A stretch of 64,000 nt of DNA from Nannocystis sp. GTDB lineage: Bacteria > Myxococcota_A > Polyangia > Nannocystales > Nannocystaceae. The number at the start of each line of letters is the position of its first letter. Position 1 is the first letter of the stretch. Positions 33,431 to 42,748 of the stretch are shown piece by piece. Made by a program: the position numbers and the translations under genes. Location: the NCBI GenBank assembly GCA_016712315.1, contig JADJRG010000022.1:434001-498000 (forward strand). The letters run 5' to 3'. A model generated the notes under the pieces. The model ran no database searches. It saw only the letters and a program-made list of their open reading frames with translations, and was not told the DNA's origin.

Positions 33431-36400
33431 ATGACCCGCCTCCTCGACCTCCTCCACCAGCCGCTCCTGCTCGGCGCCCTGCTCACCCTCGCCGCGGCGC
33501 TCGTCTTCGCCCTCGGCCTCCGCCTCATCAAATCGCTCGTACGCGCCCTAAGCCGCCGCCGCCCGCCCCTGCCGCCGCTCCCCGCCCCGCACCGCCCGAC
33601 CGCCCCGCAGCTCGCCGATCTACGCCGCCTCGCCGGCGACGCCGCCCGCCGCGTCGCCGCCCGTCCTCGCCCCTCCTGGCTGGTCTTTGGGCCAGACCGC
33701 AGCGGCGCGACCACCCTCGCGGAGGCCCTAGCGGGCCCCGTCGATCGCCTCGACCTCGACGAGCGCTCCTCCACCCGGGCCCACCGGATCTACCTCGCCG
33801 ATCGAGCCCTGCTCGCCCTCGCCCCCTGGCGCGCCCAGCCCGCCCAGATCGCCGCCCTCGGCCGCCGAGGCGCCGCCGCCTTCGACGGGATCCTTCTCAC
33901 CCTCGATCTCCGCCACCTCCTCGACGAAGCCCGCCGCCCCCCCCTCATCGCCGATCTACGCGACACCCTCGCCGCCCTCACCCGCCACCTCGGCGTCGAG
34001 CCCGCCCTCCTGCTCGTGCTCACCCACCTCGATCACATCGCAGGCTTCTCACGCACCGCCAGCGCCCTCGACGATCCCCACGCCCCCTGGGCCATCGAGC
34101 TGCCCGTCCCCGACCTCACCGCCGCCCTCACCGCCGCTAGCGCCTGGATCGAGCGCGGCCTGCTCGCGCGCTTCACCGCCGCCGCCACCCCCGCCCAACG
34201 CGCCGACCTGCTCGCGCTCCTCGACCCGCTCGCCCAGCTCCGAGCGCCCCTCCGCGAGCTCCTCCGCGAGCTCACCCCTCACCCCTGCGCCCTCTTCTTC
34301 ACCGGCGCCCTCCGCTGCGACGCCGACCCAAACCCAGACCTCCACGCCGCCCGCCAGCTCGCCTTCGCCGCCGGGATCCGCGATCACCTGCCCGCCTTCG
34401 CCCGTCCTCGCCCCTTACCCGCGACTCGCCGACGCCGCCACCTCCGCCACAGCCTCGCCCTCCTCGCCCTCGGCGTCACCGTCACCGTCACCGCCCGCGC
34501 CCTCCACGCCGCCAACCACGACGACCATCACCTCGCCGAACAGACCCTCCTCCTCCTCCCGCAACGACGCGCCGCCGCCCCGCTCCCGCTGCTCACCGCC
34601 GCGGATCGCTGGCGCAGCCACAGCGCCCCCCTGCTCACCCCCTGGCTCGCCCCTCGCCGCCTCGCGATCGCCAGCGCCCTCGATCATCTCTTCGTCGCGC
34701 GCACCCGTCGCCACCTGCTCATCCCCCTGCTCCGACAGACCACCGACGACCTCGATCAGCTCCGCCGACGCCCCGCCGACGACCTGCTCAACCACGACGA
34801 CCACCGCCGAGCGATACAGCTCCTCGATCGTTACCTCCGCCTCACCGCCGCCGCCCCCGCCGATCCTTGCGCCGCCCGCCCCCTCACCGCCCGAGATCTC
34901 CGCCCCTTACCTGACCCTTCAGCCAGCCGCTCCTCCGATCCCGCCCTCACGCCCGCGTCCGCCCGCGCCGCCGCGCCCACGCGAGGCGCCCCTGATCCCC
35001 GCCCCTTACCTGCCCCTTCAGCCAGCCTCTTCGATCCCGACCGCCCCGCAGCCCCCCTCGAGCCCGACCTAGGGCCCCTGCTCACCGCCTATCACCAGCG
35101 CTCACCGCAGCCGCTCGCCCTCGCCCCGCGCGATCCCGCCCTCATCGCCGATCTACACGCCCTCATCACCCGTATCGAGCCCGCCCTGCTCGTCGATCGC
35201 CTCGCTCAAGAGCGCGACGATCGCCGCCCCCTCGCCCCGCTCTCTCTCCGCCAGATCGTCGGCGGACGCCACCTCGACCCCGCCGACGCCATAATTTCGG
35301 GAAATTACACCCGCCCGGGCTGGCAGCGCCTCCACGCCCAGATCGCCGACTACACCGCCGACGCCGCCTGCTGGGCCCCACCGGGTCGAGATCTGCGCGC
35401 GGAGCTCCGCGACGCCTACAGCGCCGCCTACGACGCCGCCTGGTGGACCTTCCTCGGCCACGCCCAGATCCGCCGCCCCCGCGGCCTCGACGACGCCCGC
35501 CTGCTCCTCGGCGCCCTCACCGACGCCCGCGGCCGCCCCCTCGCCCTGCTCGCCCGCGCCCTCCGCGAGCACCTCCAAGAGCTCCCCCAGCACGGCCCCA
35601 TCGGCCGCCTCCAGGCCGCCCTCAGCGGCGCCCCACCGCCGTCCCTGCCGCCGCACGCCGCGGAGCTCCACCGCCTCATCCCCGAGCTCGAGGACGACGC
35701 CTACCACGTCCACCTCGCCCAGCTCCGCCGCCTCGTCGACGCAGCCATCGACGATCCCGCCGCCACCGCCCCCCTGCGCGACGCCGCCGCCCTCGCCCTC
35801 GCCGACCTCCGTGATCGCCTCGCCGCCAGCCGACTGCACGAGCAAGGCCGCGCCGCCCTCGATCACCTGCTCGCCCCCCCCCTCGAAGAGCTGCTGCTCC
35901 TCCTCGCCGACTCCGAAGCATCCCGCCTCCAGGCCGCCTACTGCGCCGCCGTCGCCGCGCCGATGCAAAGCCTGCTCCGCGGCCGTTACCCGCACGATCC
36001 CGACGCCCTCGACGAGATCCCCCTGCGCGAGCTCGATCGCCTCATCAACCCCGAGCGCGGCGTCGTCCTCGCCTTCCTCCGCGACCAGCTCGCCCCGCAC
36101 CTCCTCATCGAGGGCGACCGCGTGATCAGCCGCCCGCGCGGGCGCGGCCGCGGCCCTGATCCCGACCCCCGCCTCCTCGACTTCTACAGCGCGGTCCTCC
36201 AGCTCAGCGACGCCCTCTACGTCGACGGCGAGCTCCGCGTCGACCTCGAGCTCACCCTCGCCTGCACCCCCGCCGTCCACGCCGTCGCCCTCCGCGTCGA
36301 CGGCGCCACCCTCCGCTACGACTGCTCGATCGACCCGATCACCACCACCACCTGGCCCGGCCAAGGCCCACCGGGCGCCCAACTCACCATCGACGGCCGC

Positions 36401-36682
36401 GGCGGCCTCCGCCAAGAGCACCCCCGCGACGGCGAGTGGGGCCTCTGGCGCCTGCTTGACGGCGCCACCAGCGAGCAGCCTGACCACGGCGGCGCCCGCG
36501 AGCTCCGCTTCCCCGTCGGTACCGAGCACGATCGCCCCCTACGCCTCATCGTCCGTCCGGCCCCCAGCAACGCCCCCCTGTTCACCGGCCCCAGCCTGCT
36601 CGCGCCCCTCCGCCGCCCCGATCTCAACCCGCCACGCCGCCTCTTCCGCGGCCACCCCTCCTGCGCCGACCAACCTTCATAA
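33431..36682 (+). CDS. tssM: T6SS membrane protein TssM (IcmF family), Walker A degenerate
   Basis: A 1083-residue protein, close to the normal length. There is an N-terminal hydrophobic helix at 11-35 and another at about 338-357. The cytosolic part between carries a nucleotide-binding-like motif, GPDRSGATT at 87-95, in which the invariant Lys of the P-loop is replaced by Ala. The periplasmic part is long and helical and ends in beta-strands with LRFPVGTEHDRPLRLIVRP, which is where TssM contacts TssJ. It sits after tssL, the usual order. A Pro/Ser/Asp-rich spacer with two copies of RPLPDPSAS/RPLPAPSAS-like text lies at about 495-540. Confidence 0.85.
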   Translation: MTRLLDLLHQPLLLGALLTLAAALVFALGLRLIKSLVRALSRRRPPLPPLPAPHRPTAPQLADLRRLAGDAARRVAARPRPSWLVFGPDRSGATTLAEALAGPVDRLDLDERSSTRAHRIYLADRALLALAPWRAQPAQIAALGRRGAAAFDGILLTLDLRHLLDEARRPPLIADLRDTLAALTRHLGVEPALLLVLTHLDHIAGFSRTASALDDPHAPWAIELPVPDLTAALTAASAWIERGLLARFTAAATPAQRADLLALLDPLAQLRAPLRELLRELTPHPCALFFTGALRCDADPNPDLHAARQLAFAAGIRDHLPAFARPRPLPATRRRRHLRHSLALLALGVTVTVTARALHAANHDDHHLAEQTLLLLPQRRAAAPLPLLTAADRWRSHSAPLLTPWLAPRRLAIASALDHLFVARTRRHLLIPLLRQTTDDLDQLRRRPADDLLNHDDHRRAIQLLDRYLRLTAAAPADPCAARPLTARDLRPLPDPSASRSSDPALTPASARAAAPTRGAPDPRPLPAPSASLFDPDRPAAPLEPDLGPLLTAYHQRSPQPLALAPRDPALIADLHALITRIEPALLVDRLAQERDDRRPLAPLSLRQIVGGRHLDPADAIISGNYTRPGWQRLHAQIADYTADAACWAPPGRDLRAELRDAYSAAYDAAWWTFLGHAQIRRPRGLDDARLLLGALTDARGRPLALLARALREHLQELPQHGPIGRLQAALSGAPPPSLPPHAAELHRLIPELEDDAYHVHLAQLRRLVDAAIDDPAATAPLRDAAALALADLRDRLAASRLHEQGRAALDHLLAPPLEELLLLLADSEASRLQAAYCAAVAAPMQSLLRGRYPHDPDALDEIPLRELDRLINPERGVVLAFLRDQLAPHLLIEGDRVISRPRGRGRGPDPDPRLLDFYSAVLQLSDALYVDGELRVDLELTLACTPAVHAVALRVDGATLRYDCSIDPITTTTWPGQGPPGAQLTIDGRGGLRQEHPRDGEWGLWRLLDGATSEQPDHGGARELRFPVGTEHDRPLRLIVRPAPSNAPLFTGPSLLAPLRRPDLNPPRRLFRGHPSCADQPS

Positions 36683-36736
36683 CGTCACCCCCGCCCTCCA
36701 CCTCTCGCCCCTCACCCGCCCGCCGCCGCACCAACC

Positions 36737-38176
36737 ATGACCGCCACACCCGCCGCGCCGCGCCCGCCGCCCCTGCTCCTCCTCTTCGCCGCGCTCCCCG
36801 CCGACGAGCGCCCCGCGATCCGCCGCGCCCTCGCCCTCGCCCTCGCCGCCGCCCCCATCGCCAGCCTCGATCAGCTCGATCCCCTGATCGTCGCCCTCGA
36901 TCGCCGCCTCAGCGCCCAGCTCGATCCGATCCTCCATCACCCCCGCTTTCAGGCCCTCGAGGCGCGCTGGCGCGGCCTCCGCTACCTCCTCGACAACCTG
37001 CCTCAAGGGACATCTTCAAAGATCCTCATCGAGCTCCTCTCCGCCACCAAAGACGAGCTCATCGCCGACCTCGAGGACGCCCCCGAGCCCGCCCACAGCG
37101 GCCTCCACCGCCTGATCTACGCCGCCGCCCTCGGCACCTACGGCGGCGCCCCCTACGCCCTCCTCTGCGCCGACTTCACCGTCGGTCCCAGCCGCGCCGA
37201 CACCGATCTCCTCCGCCGAGCCGCCGCCATCGCCGCCGTCGCGCACGCCCCCCTGCTCACCAACGCCTCCCCGCAGCTCTTCGGCGTCCATCACTTCGCC
37301 GAGCTCGCCCAGATCCCCGACCTCGAGGTCGCCCTCGACGCCCCAGGGCTCGATCATTGGCGCCGCCTCGCCGCCAGCCCCGCCGCCCGCCACCTCGCCG
37401 TCTGCCTGCCCCGCCTCCTCCTCCGCGCCCCCTATCGTACCGCCACCGATCCGCAGCTCCGGCTCCGCTACGACGAGCGGATCACCGGCGATCGAGACCT
37501 CCTCTGGGGCCACGCCGCCCACGCCCTCCTCCTCCGCGCCGCCCACGCCTTCGCCCGCGATCGCTGGTGTGTGCACCTGCTCGGCGATCAAACGCCCCCG
37601 ATCCCGCCGCCGATCGCCCCGCCGCCGCCCGCGCTCGCCTGGCCCGCCTCGCCCTGCCCCATCGATCTGCTCGCCAGCCACCGGGTCGCCCACCAGCTCG
37701 CCCACGCCGGCTTCACCCCCCTCGTATTCGACCGAGCCCGCCAAACCATCACCATCCCCGCCGCCCCCACCCTCGCCGTCGCTCACGGCCGCGTCCAGCT
37801 CGCCGATCACCTCCCCTACGTCCTCCTCATCGCCCGCGTCGCCCACTACATCAAGCAGATCCAGCGCGAGCACCTCGGCCTCGCCGACGACCTCGGCGCC
37901 CTCACCCGCGCCCTCACCACCTGGCTCCGCCGCTACACCGCCGACATCCCCGACCCGCACCGAGACACCCGCGCCCGCCGCCCCTTTCGCCGCACCGCCC
38001 TCCGCCTCGAGGCCCTGCCCGACCAGATCGGCTGGATCCGCGCCCACCTCGAGATCGAGCCGCACCTCACCCATCACGGCGCCGCGATCACCCTCGCCCT
38101 CGTCAGCCGCCTCGACCGATCACCTGCCCCAAGGGCCATCCGCTCCTCACCGCCACCGCGAGCCCCTCATGTCTGA
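36737..38176 (+). CDS. Divergent TssC-like sheath protein (second TssC)
   Basis: A 479-residue homologue of TssC, the large subunit of the contractile sheath. It shares with the canonical copy (41150-42640) the RRLSAQ helix, the block HHPRFQALEARWRGLRYLLDNL, LLSATKDELIADLEDAP, GGAPYALLCADFTVGP, LFGVHHFAELAQIPDL and the C-terminal DQIGWIRAHLEIEPHL. It differs where the canonical protein has its conserved E/F-rich stretch (EFELAEQGIIGLVFRRESNNAAFFSAS); here the region is shortened and rebuilt (LAHAGFTPLVFDRARQTITIP) after a Pro-rich insertion. The N-terminal 20 residues are Pro-rich. It overlaps tssA by 8 bp, so the two are translated together. Confidence 0.8.
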   Translation: MTATPAAPRPPPLLLLFAALPADERPAIRRALALALAAAPIASLDQLDPLIVALDRRLSAQLDPILHHPRFQALEARWRGLRYLLDNLPQGTSSKILIELLSATKDELIADLEDAPEPAHSGLHRLIYAAALGTYGGAPYALLCADFTVGPSRADTDLLRRAAAIAAVAHAPLLTNASPQLFGVHHFAELAQIPDLEVALDAPGLDHWRRLAASPAARHLAVCLPRLLLRAPYRTATDPQLRLRYDERITGDRDLLWGHAAHALLLRAAHAFARDRWCVHLLGDQTPPIPPPIAPPPPALAWPASPCPIDLLASHRVAHQLAHAGFTPLVFDRARQTITIPAAPTLAVAHGRVQLADHLPYVLLIARVAHYIKQIQREHLGLADDLGALTRALTTWLRRYTADIPDPHRDTRARRPFRRTALRLEALPDQIGWIRAHLEIEPHLTHHGAAITLALVSRLDRSPAPRAIRSSPPPRAPHV

Positions 38177-39773
38177 ATCACTCCGCTCCCCGATCCCCCC
38201 GATCGCCGCCCTCTGCGCCCCCGCCGGCGCCCCACCGATCGCCGACGACGAGCGCTACCACCGCCTCCGCGCCGCCATCGAGGCCCATAGCGCCCTCAGC
38301 CCGATCCCCATCGACTGGCCCGAGCTCACCCAGCTCGCCGCCGCCCTCCTCCACGAGCGCGCCCCTGACCTCCTCATCGCCGCCACCTACGCGCTCGCTC
38401 AGCGCCGTCAACGCGGCCTCGTCGGCCTCGACCACGGCCTCGATCTCTTGGAGCACCTCCTCCTCCACCGCTGGGACGAGCTCACCCCGCCTCGCCCGCG
38501 CGGCCGCGCCGCCGCCCTCGCCTGGTACCTCGCCGAGACCGCCCGCGACCTCGCCGCGCCCCCCACGATCGATCAAAGCGCCCACAACGCCCTTCGCGAG
38601 CGCATCCGTGCCCTCCGCGATCTCAGCGCCCAGCGCCTCGGAGCGCACGCCCCCGCCTTCTCCGACCTCCTCCGCCAGCTCGACAACGCCGCCCCGCCCC
38701 CGACGCCATCGCCCTCATCCTCCGATCCACAAACCCAACACCCCGAGCCCGCGACCACCGCACATTCACACCCACAAACCCAACACCAACCCGATCCCGC
38801 CCCAGCCCACTCCACCCCACAAACCCACCATCCAGCGCCCGCGCACTCACCCCTACAAACCCCTCGCGATCCCGAGCCTGCACCCTCATCACCGCCCGCA
38901 CAGACCCAAGAGGACTCGCCGCCGAGCGCCCCGATCCCGCCTCAGCTCGCCGATACCAGTGATCCCAAGAGCACCCCCGAGCGCCTCCTCCGCGGCCAGG
39001 CTGAGGCGCTCTTTTCCCTGGCGCACCAGCTCCGCCGCCGCGACCTCCGCGATCCACGCGCCTACCGCACCCTGCGCGTCGGCCTCTGGTTGCACGTCAT
39101 CGGACCGCCGACCAGCCGCGACGGCCGCACCGCGATCCCGCCGCTCCCGCCCCCGCTGCTCGCGCGCCTCGACGATCTCGTCGCCCGCGCCTCGTGGCCC
39201 GATCTTATCGAGGCCATCGAGCGCGCCGCCCCCGCCCACTGCTTCGCCCTCACCCTCCACAACCGCCTCGCCGCGGCCCTCACCGCCCACGGCGCCTCTC
39301 AGGCCGCCGCGGCGGTGCAACACGAAGCCCGCGCCCTCCTCCTCCGCCTGCCAGAGCTCCTGGGTCTCCACGATCAGGCCGGCGCCCCTCTGCTCGATCC
39401 AGCCGCCCGCACCTGGCTCACCCCGCCCGCTCCAATCAGCGCACGCCCCCACGACTCGCACGAATCGCGCGCCCCGCACGACCCGCACGACGACCTCGGC
39501 CAACGAAGCGCCTTCCTCCACCGCCTCACCCGCGCCGAGTCCCACCTCGCCGCCGATCGCCACCGGCAAGCCCGCCTCCTCCTGCGCGGCCTCGAGCCCC
39601 TGCTCCTCGAGTTTCACCTCGAGCGCTGGGAGCCCCAGCTAGCCCGCCGCGCCCTCATCGCCCTCATCCGCGCCGAGGCTCACGAGCCCCCCGTCCACGA
39701 GTCCCACCTCATCCGCCTCGCCGCCCTCGACCCCGACGCCCTCACCGCCCTCCCCCCGTCCCTCACCGGCTGA
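38169..39773 (+). CDS. tssA: T6SS TssA (ImpA_N/VasJ type)
   Basis: A 534-residue protein. Residues about 10-120 match the ImpA N-terminal domain (AGAPPIADDERYHRLRAAIEA, then DLLIAATYALAQRRQRGLVGLDHGL). A linker at about 175-265 is almost entirely Pro, Ser, Gln, His and Thr, with PQTQH or PQTHH recurring. The DNA of this linker repeats ACAAACCCA-like text. The C-terminal half (PERLLRGQAEALFSLAHQLRRRD, RTLRVGLWLHVIG) resembles VasJ-type TssA. TssA proteins start and coordinate tail assembly. The start is the ATG that overlaps the preceding gene. Confidence 0.82.
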   Translation: MSESLRSPIPPIAALCAPAGAPPIADDERYHRLRAAIEAHSALSPIPIDWPELTQLAAALLHERAPDLLIAATYALAQRRQRGLVGLDHGLDLLEHLLLHRWDELTPPRPRGRAAALAWYLAETARDLAAPPTIDQSAHNALRERIRALRDLSAQRLGAHAPAFSDLLRQLDNAAPPPTPSPSSSDPQTQHPEPATTAHSHPQTQHQPDPAPAHSTPQTHHPAPAHSPLQTPRDPEPAPSSPPAQTQEDSPPSAPIPPQLADTSDPKSTPERLLRGQAEALFSLAHQLRRRDLRDPRAYRTLRVGLWLHVIGPPTSRDGRTAIPPLPPPLLARLDDLVARASWPDLIEAIERAAPAHCFALTLHNRLAAALTAHGASQAAAAVQHEARALLLRLPELLGLHDQAGAPLLDPAARTWLTPPAPISARPHDSHESRAPHDPHDDLGQRSAFLHRLTRAESHLAADRHRQARLLLRGLEPLLLEFHLERWEPQLARRALIALIRAEAHEPPVHESHLIRLAALDPDALTALPPSLTG

Positions 39774-39875
39774 GCTTTGATCGAGGAGATCACCGGCGGC
39801 TCTCCGCGCTCGAAGGCGACGAAGCGCCGCCTGCGCTCAAAGACCTCCCACTGATCGCCGCGCGCGATCGCCACC

Positions 39876-39912
39876 AAAAAAACAGGCGCCGCGGCGACGA
39901 GACCGCGGCGCC
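39876..39912 (-). terminator. Intrinsic terminator of hcp
   Basis: Perfect 10-base arms (39885-39894 and 39903-39912) with an 8-base loop. On the minus strand the hairpin is followed by TG and then seven T residues (plus-strand A-run at 39876-39882). It lies 34 bp past the hcp stop and separates it from the converging tssA gene. Confidence 0.85.
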
Positions 39913-39946
39913 CCTCTTCGTCAGCGCGCGAGGCTGGAGCCCCGAC

Positions 39947-40441
39947 TCACGCGTCGGAGGCGCTCCACGAGTCGACGTACTCCGCCCCGCTCGGCTCATA
40001 CACCCAGCGGATCGAGTGGTACACGAAGCGGATCGTCTCCAGCGGCGGCGCCTTCGACACCGCTGGATCCAGCGCGCTCGGCGAGTGGCGCTCGATCGAG
40101 TCGACCCGCCCGTCGGTGATCTCGACCGTGAAGAACTGCTCCGTCGTGCCGTCGCCGCTCGGGCTCGGGCGATAGAAGCGGAACGTGCCCTCGATCTTCT
40201 CGTTGCGGCACAGCGCCTTCGCCAGCAGCGGCGAGCTCGCGTCGATCCGCTTCGTGATCTCGATCGGCTCGTGGACCCGGCGGCCGACCGCCGCCCGGCT
40301 CCCCAGCTCCCGCGCCGTGCGGACGCTGTCGCGGAAGATCAGGCACTCGATCGTCTTATCCCGATCGAGGTCATGCTGACTGCTCTCGCCTTCGATGTTG
40401 TTGCCATTGGACTTGAGTGAAAGATGGACTGTCTCGGCCAT
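39947..40441 (-). CDS. hcp: T6SS tube protein Hcp
   Basis: A 164-residue Hcp (haemolysin co-regulated protein), which forms the inner tube of hexameric rings and is secreted. It starts MAETVHLSLKSNGNNIEGES, where the first beta-strand and the following loop are typical. FRDSVRTAREL then VHEPIEITKRIDASSPLLAKALCRNEKI corresponds to the K-x-x-D-x-(S/A)-x-P-x-L block of Hcp. FYRPSPSGDGTTEQFFTVEITDGRV and ETIRFVYHSIRWVY complete the fold. It is transcribed alone, opposite to the other T6SS genes, from the shared gap with tssB, and has its own terminator. An upstream in-frame Met at 40501 is rejected because its added residues are not Hcp-like. Confidence 0.93.
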   Translation of the reverse strand: MAETVHLSLKSNGNNIEGESSQHDLDRDKTIECLIFRDSVRTARELGSRAAVGRRVHEPIEITKRIDASSPLLAKALCRNEKIEGTFRFYRPSPSGDGTTEQFFTVEITDGRVDSIERHSPSALDPAVSKAPPLETIRFVYHSIRWVYEPSGAEYVDSWSASDA

Positions 40442-40525
40442 GGTCAGGAACCTAGCCGCGCGCGGCGCGACAGCAACCTGAATTAAGGGACATCCGATCA
40501 TCGACGTCGCTCAGATCACACTCGG

Positions 40526-40540
40526 TCGAGAATTTCTCGA
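40526..40540. promoter_or_regulatory. Palindrome in the hcp-tssB divergent gap
   Basis: TCGAGAA (40526-40532), a central T, and TTCTCGA (40534-40540) form a perfect 15-base palindrome. It is between two divergent T6SS operons, 86 bp from the hcp start and 71 bp from the tssB start. A likely operator for coordinate control; no known consensus is claimed. Confidence 0.4.
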
Positions 40541-40610
40541 TCGACGCGCAACACCGCCGCGCCGCGGCCGACCCCTCCGCGCGGCGACCACCGCAGGAGT
40601 CACCAGCAAC

Positions 40611-41111
40611 ATGTCAAAAGAGCAGTCCATCGCCCCCCGCGAGCGCGTCAACATCACCTACCAGTCCAGCGTCGAGGGCGCCCAGGAGGACGTCGAGCTC
40701 CCCCTGCGGATCCTCATGATCGGCGACTACAGCGGCCGCGCGGACGAGCGCCCGATCGAAGAGCGCGAGCCCGTCGCGATCGATCGCGACACCTTCGATA
40801 AGGTCCTCGCCAGCCACGAGCTCGAGCTCAACTTCAGCGTCCCCAACGCCCTCGACGATCGCGGCGGCGAGCTCGGGATCCACCTCCAACCCCGCGCCCT
40901 CCGCGACCTCCGCCCTGAGGCGATCGCCGAGCAAGTCCCCGAGCTCCGTCAGCTCCTCGAGCTGCGCCGAGCGCTCGTCGCCCTCAAAGGTCCGCTCATC
41001 AACCGCCCCCGCTTCGCCCGCGAGCTCGGCCGCGTCCTGGCCGATCCCGAGGCCCGTCAACGCCTCATCGACGAGCTCGGCCTCCAAGGCGATCCCCAAG
41101 ACGATCGTTAA
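40611..41111 (+). CDS. tssB: T6SS sheath small subunit TssB
   Basis: A 166-residue protein (VipA/ImpB). It has the family opening ERVNITYQSSVEGAQEDVELPLRILMIGDYSG and the central IDRDTFDKVLASHELELNFSVPN. AGGAG lies about 11 bases before the ATG. TssB pairs with TssC to build the contractile sheath. tssC follows after 38 bp, the usual order. Its C-terminal helix (FARELGRVLADPEARQRLIDELG) is the segment that packs against TssC in the family. Confidence 0.95.
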   Translation: MSKEQSIAPRERVNITYQSSVEGAQEDVELPLRILMIGDYSGRADERPIEEREPVAIDRDTFDKVLASHELELNFSVPNALDDRGGELGIHLQPRALRDLRPEAIAEQVPELRQLLELRRALVALKGPLINRPRFARELGRVLADPEARQRLIDELGLQGDPQDDR

Positions 41112-41149
41112 CCCACCCCTCTCCCCTCCACCGATCCCAGGCAACACCC

Positions 41150-42640
41150 ATGACCACCGACGCCGCAGCGACCCTCGCCCCCCCCACCCTCGAGCGTGAT
41201 CCACCGACCACCCTCGAGATCCTCCTAAACGAAGCCCGCCTCAGCCCCACCGACGGCCCCGCCTACCAGCTCGTCCACCGCGGCGCCGCCCACCTCGTCG
41301 ATCACCTGATCTCCCGCCAGGCCCCCGCGCCGCGCCTCGATCGAGCGCTCGTCGACGCCCTCATCGACGAGCTCGACCGCCGCCTCAGCGCTCAAGTGAA
41401 CAACATCCTCCACCACCCCGACTTTCAGCGGATCGAGTCCTCCTGGCGCGGCCTCCGCTACCTCGTCGATCAGGTCGACTTCCGCGAGAACGTCCGCGTC
41501 GAGCTGCTCTCGGCCCGCAAGGAGGAGCTGGCGAGCGACTTCGAGGACGCCCCCGAGATCGTCGCCTCTGGCCTCTACCACCACGTCTACCGCCAAGCCT
41601 TCGGCGTCCTCGGCGGCAAGCCCTACGGCGTCGCCTGCCTCAGCTACGACTTCGGACCTGGCGCAGAGGACATCTCGCTGCTGCGCCGCCTCGCCGCGAT
41701 CGGCGCCATGGCCCACATCCCCATGATCGCCAACGCCGGCCCTCGACTCTTCGGCGTCGACACCTACCTCGACCTGCCGCGCGTCAAAGATCTCCAGGCC
41801 ACCTTCGAGGGTCCGACCTACGCCGCCTGGTCCGCCCTGCGCGACAGCGAAGACGCCCGCTACCTCGGCCTCTGCGCCCCCCGCTTCCTCCTGCGCGCCC
41901 CCTACGGCCAAGACGCCAGCGAGATCGCCGTCAAGACCTTCGGCTTTCAAGAGCAGCTCGCCGAGCACGATCACTACCTCTGGGGCCCCGCCTCGATCGC
42001 CCTCACCGCCCGCGTCGCCGCCTCCTTCGCCCGCTTTCGTTGGTGCCCCAACATCATCGGCCCGCAGGGCGGAGGCGCCGTCCAAGACCTCCCGCTCCAC
42101 CACTACGAGCGCGGCGGCGAGCTGCGCACCAAGTGCCCCACCGAGATCGCCCTCGACGATCGCCGCGAATTCGAGCTCGCCGAGCAGGGGATCATCGGCC
42201 TCGTCTTCCGCCGCGAGAGCAACAACGCCGCCTTCTTCTCCGCCTCCTCGGTGCAGCGCCCGCGCCGCTTCGGCGACACCCCGGAGGGCCGCGCCGCCCA
42301 GACCAACCACCTCCTCGGCACCCGCCTCCCTTACATGTTCGTGATCACCCGCCTCGCGCACTACCTCAAGGTGCTCCAGCGCGAGCAGATCGGCGCCTGG
42401 AAGGGCCGCAGCGACCTCGAGCGCGAGCTCAACCAGTGGATCCGCCAATACGTCGCTGACATGCCCGAGCCCTCCCCCGCGACCCGCTCGCGCAAGCCCC
42501 TGCGCCGCGCCGCGATCACCGTCGAGGAGATCGATGGTCAGATCGGCTGGTACCGCTGCGGCCTGACCATCGAGCCCCACCTCAAGTACGAAGGCGCCGA
42601 ATTCACCCTCTCCCTCGTCGGCAAGCTCGACAAGGGTTAA
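41150..42640 (+). CDS. tssC: T6SS sheath large subunit TssC (canonical copy)
   Basis: A 496-residue protein (VipB/ImpC/EvpB). The family text is complete: DELDRRLSAQVNNILHHPDFQRIESSWRGLRYL, LLSARKEELASDFEDAPE, GGKPYGVACLSYDFGP, LRRLAAIGAMAHIPMIANAGPRLFGVDTYLDL, RFLLRAPYG, EFELAEQGIIGLVFRRESNNAAFFSA, and the C-terminal QIGWYRCGLTIEPHLKYEGAEF. It pairs with TssB encoded just upstream. The divergent paralogue lies about 3 kb upstream. Confidence 0.96.
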   Translation: MTTDAAATLAPPTLERDPPTTLEILLNEARLSPTDGPAYQLVHRGAAHLVDHLISRQAPAPRLDRALVDALIDELDRRLSAQVNNILHHPDFQRIESSWRGLRYLVDQVDFRENVRVELLSARKEELASDFEDAPEIVASGLYHHVYRQAFGVLGGKPYGVACLSYDFGPGAEDISLLRRLAAIGAMAHIPMIANAGPRLFGVDTYLDLPRVKDLQATFEGPTYAAWSALRDSEDARYLGLCAPRFLLRAPYGQDASEIAVKTFGFQEQLAEHDHYLWGPASIALTARVAASFARFRWCPNIIGPQGGGAVQDLPLHHYERGGELRTKCPTEIALDDRREFELAEQGIIGLVFRRESNNAAFFSASSVQRPRRFGDTPEGRAAQTNHLLGTRLPYMFVITRLAHYLKVLQREQIGAWKGRSDLERELNQWIRQYVADMPEPSPATRSRKPLRRAAITVEEIDGQIGWYRCGLTIEPHLKYEGAEFTLSLVGKLDKG

Positions 42641-42748
42641 CCCCCACAGCGCCCGCGGGGCGCCGACGCGCGCCTGCGCGCCTGCGCCCCCGCCCCCGCG
42701 CCCGCTCATCGACCGACGCGCCGGTCCACGAGTCCACACGAGTCCACA

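Noticed and set aside
37357..39642. A 761-codon plus-strand frame overlapping the second TssC and tssA
   Set aside because: It is an Arg/Pro-rich alternate phase of both genes; the TssC-like and ImpA_N motifs are in the other frames.
40480..40500. Recurrent AGGGACAT (27658, 37009, 40487) as a T6SS motif
   Set aside because: One of the three lies inside a coding region and the neighbourhoods do not match, so it is likely chance.
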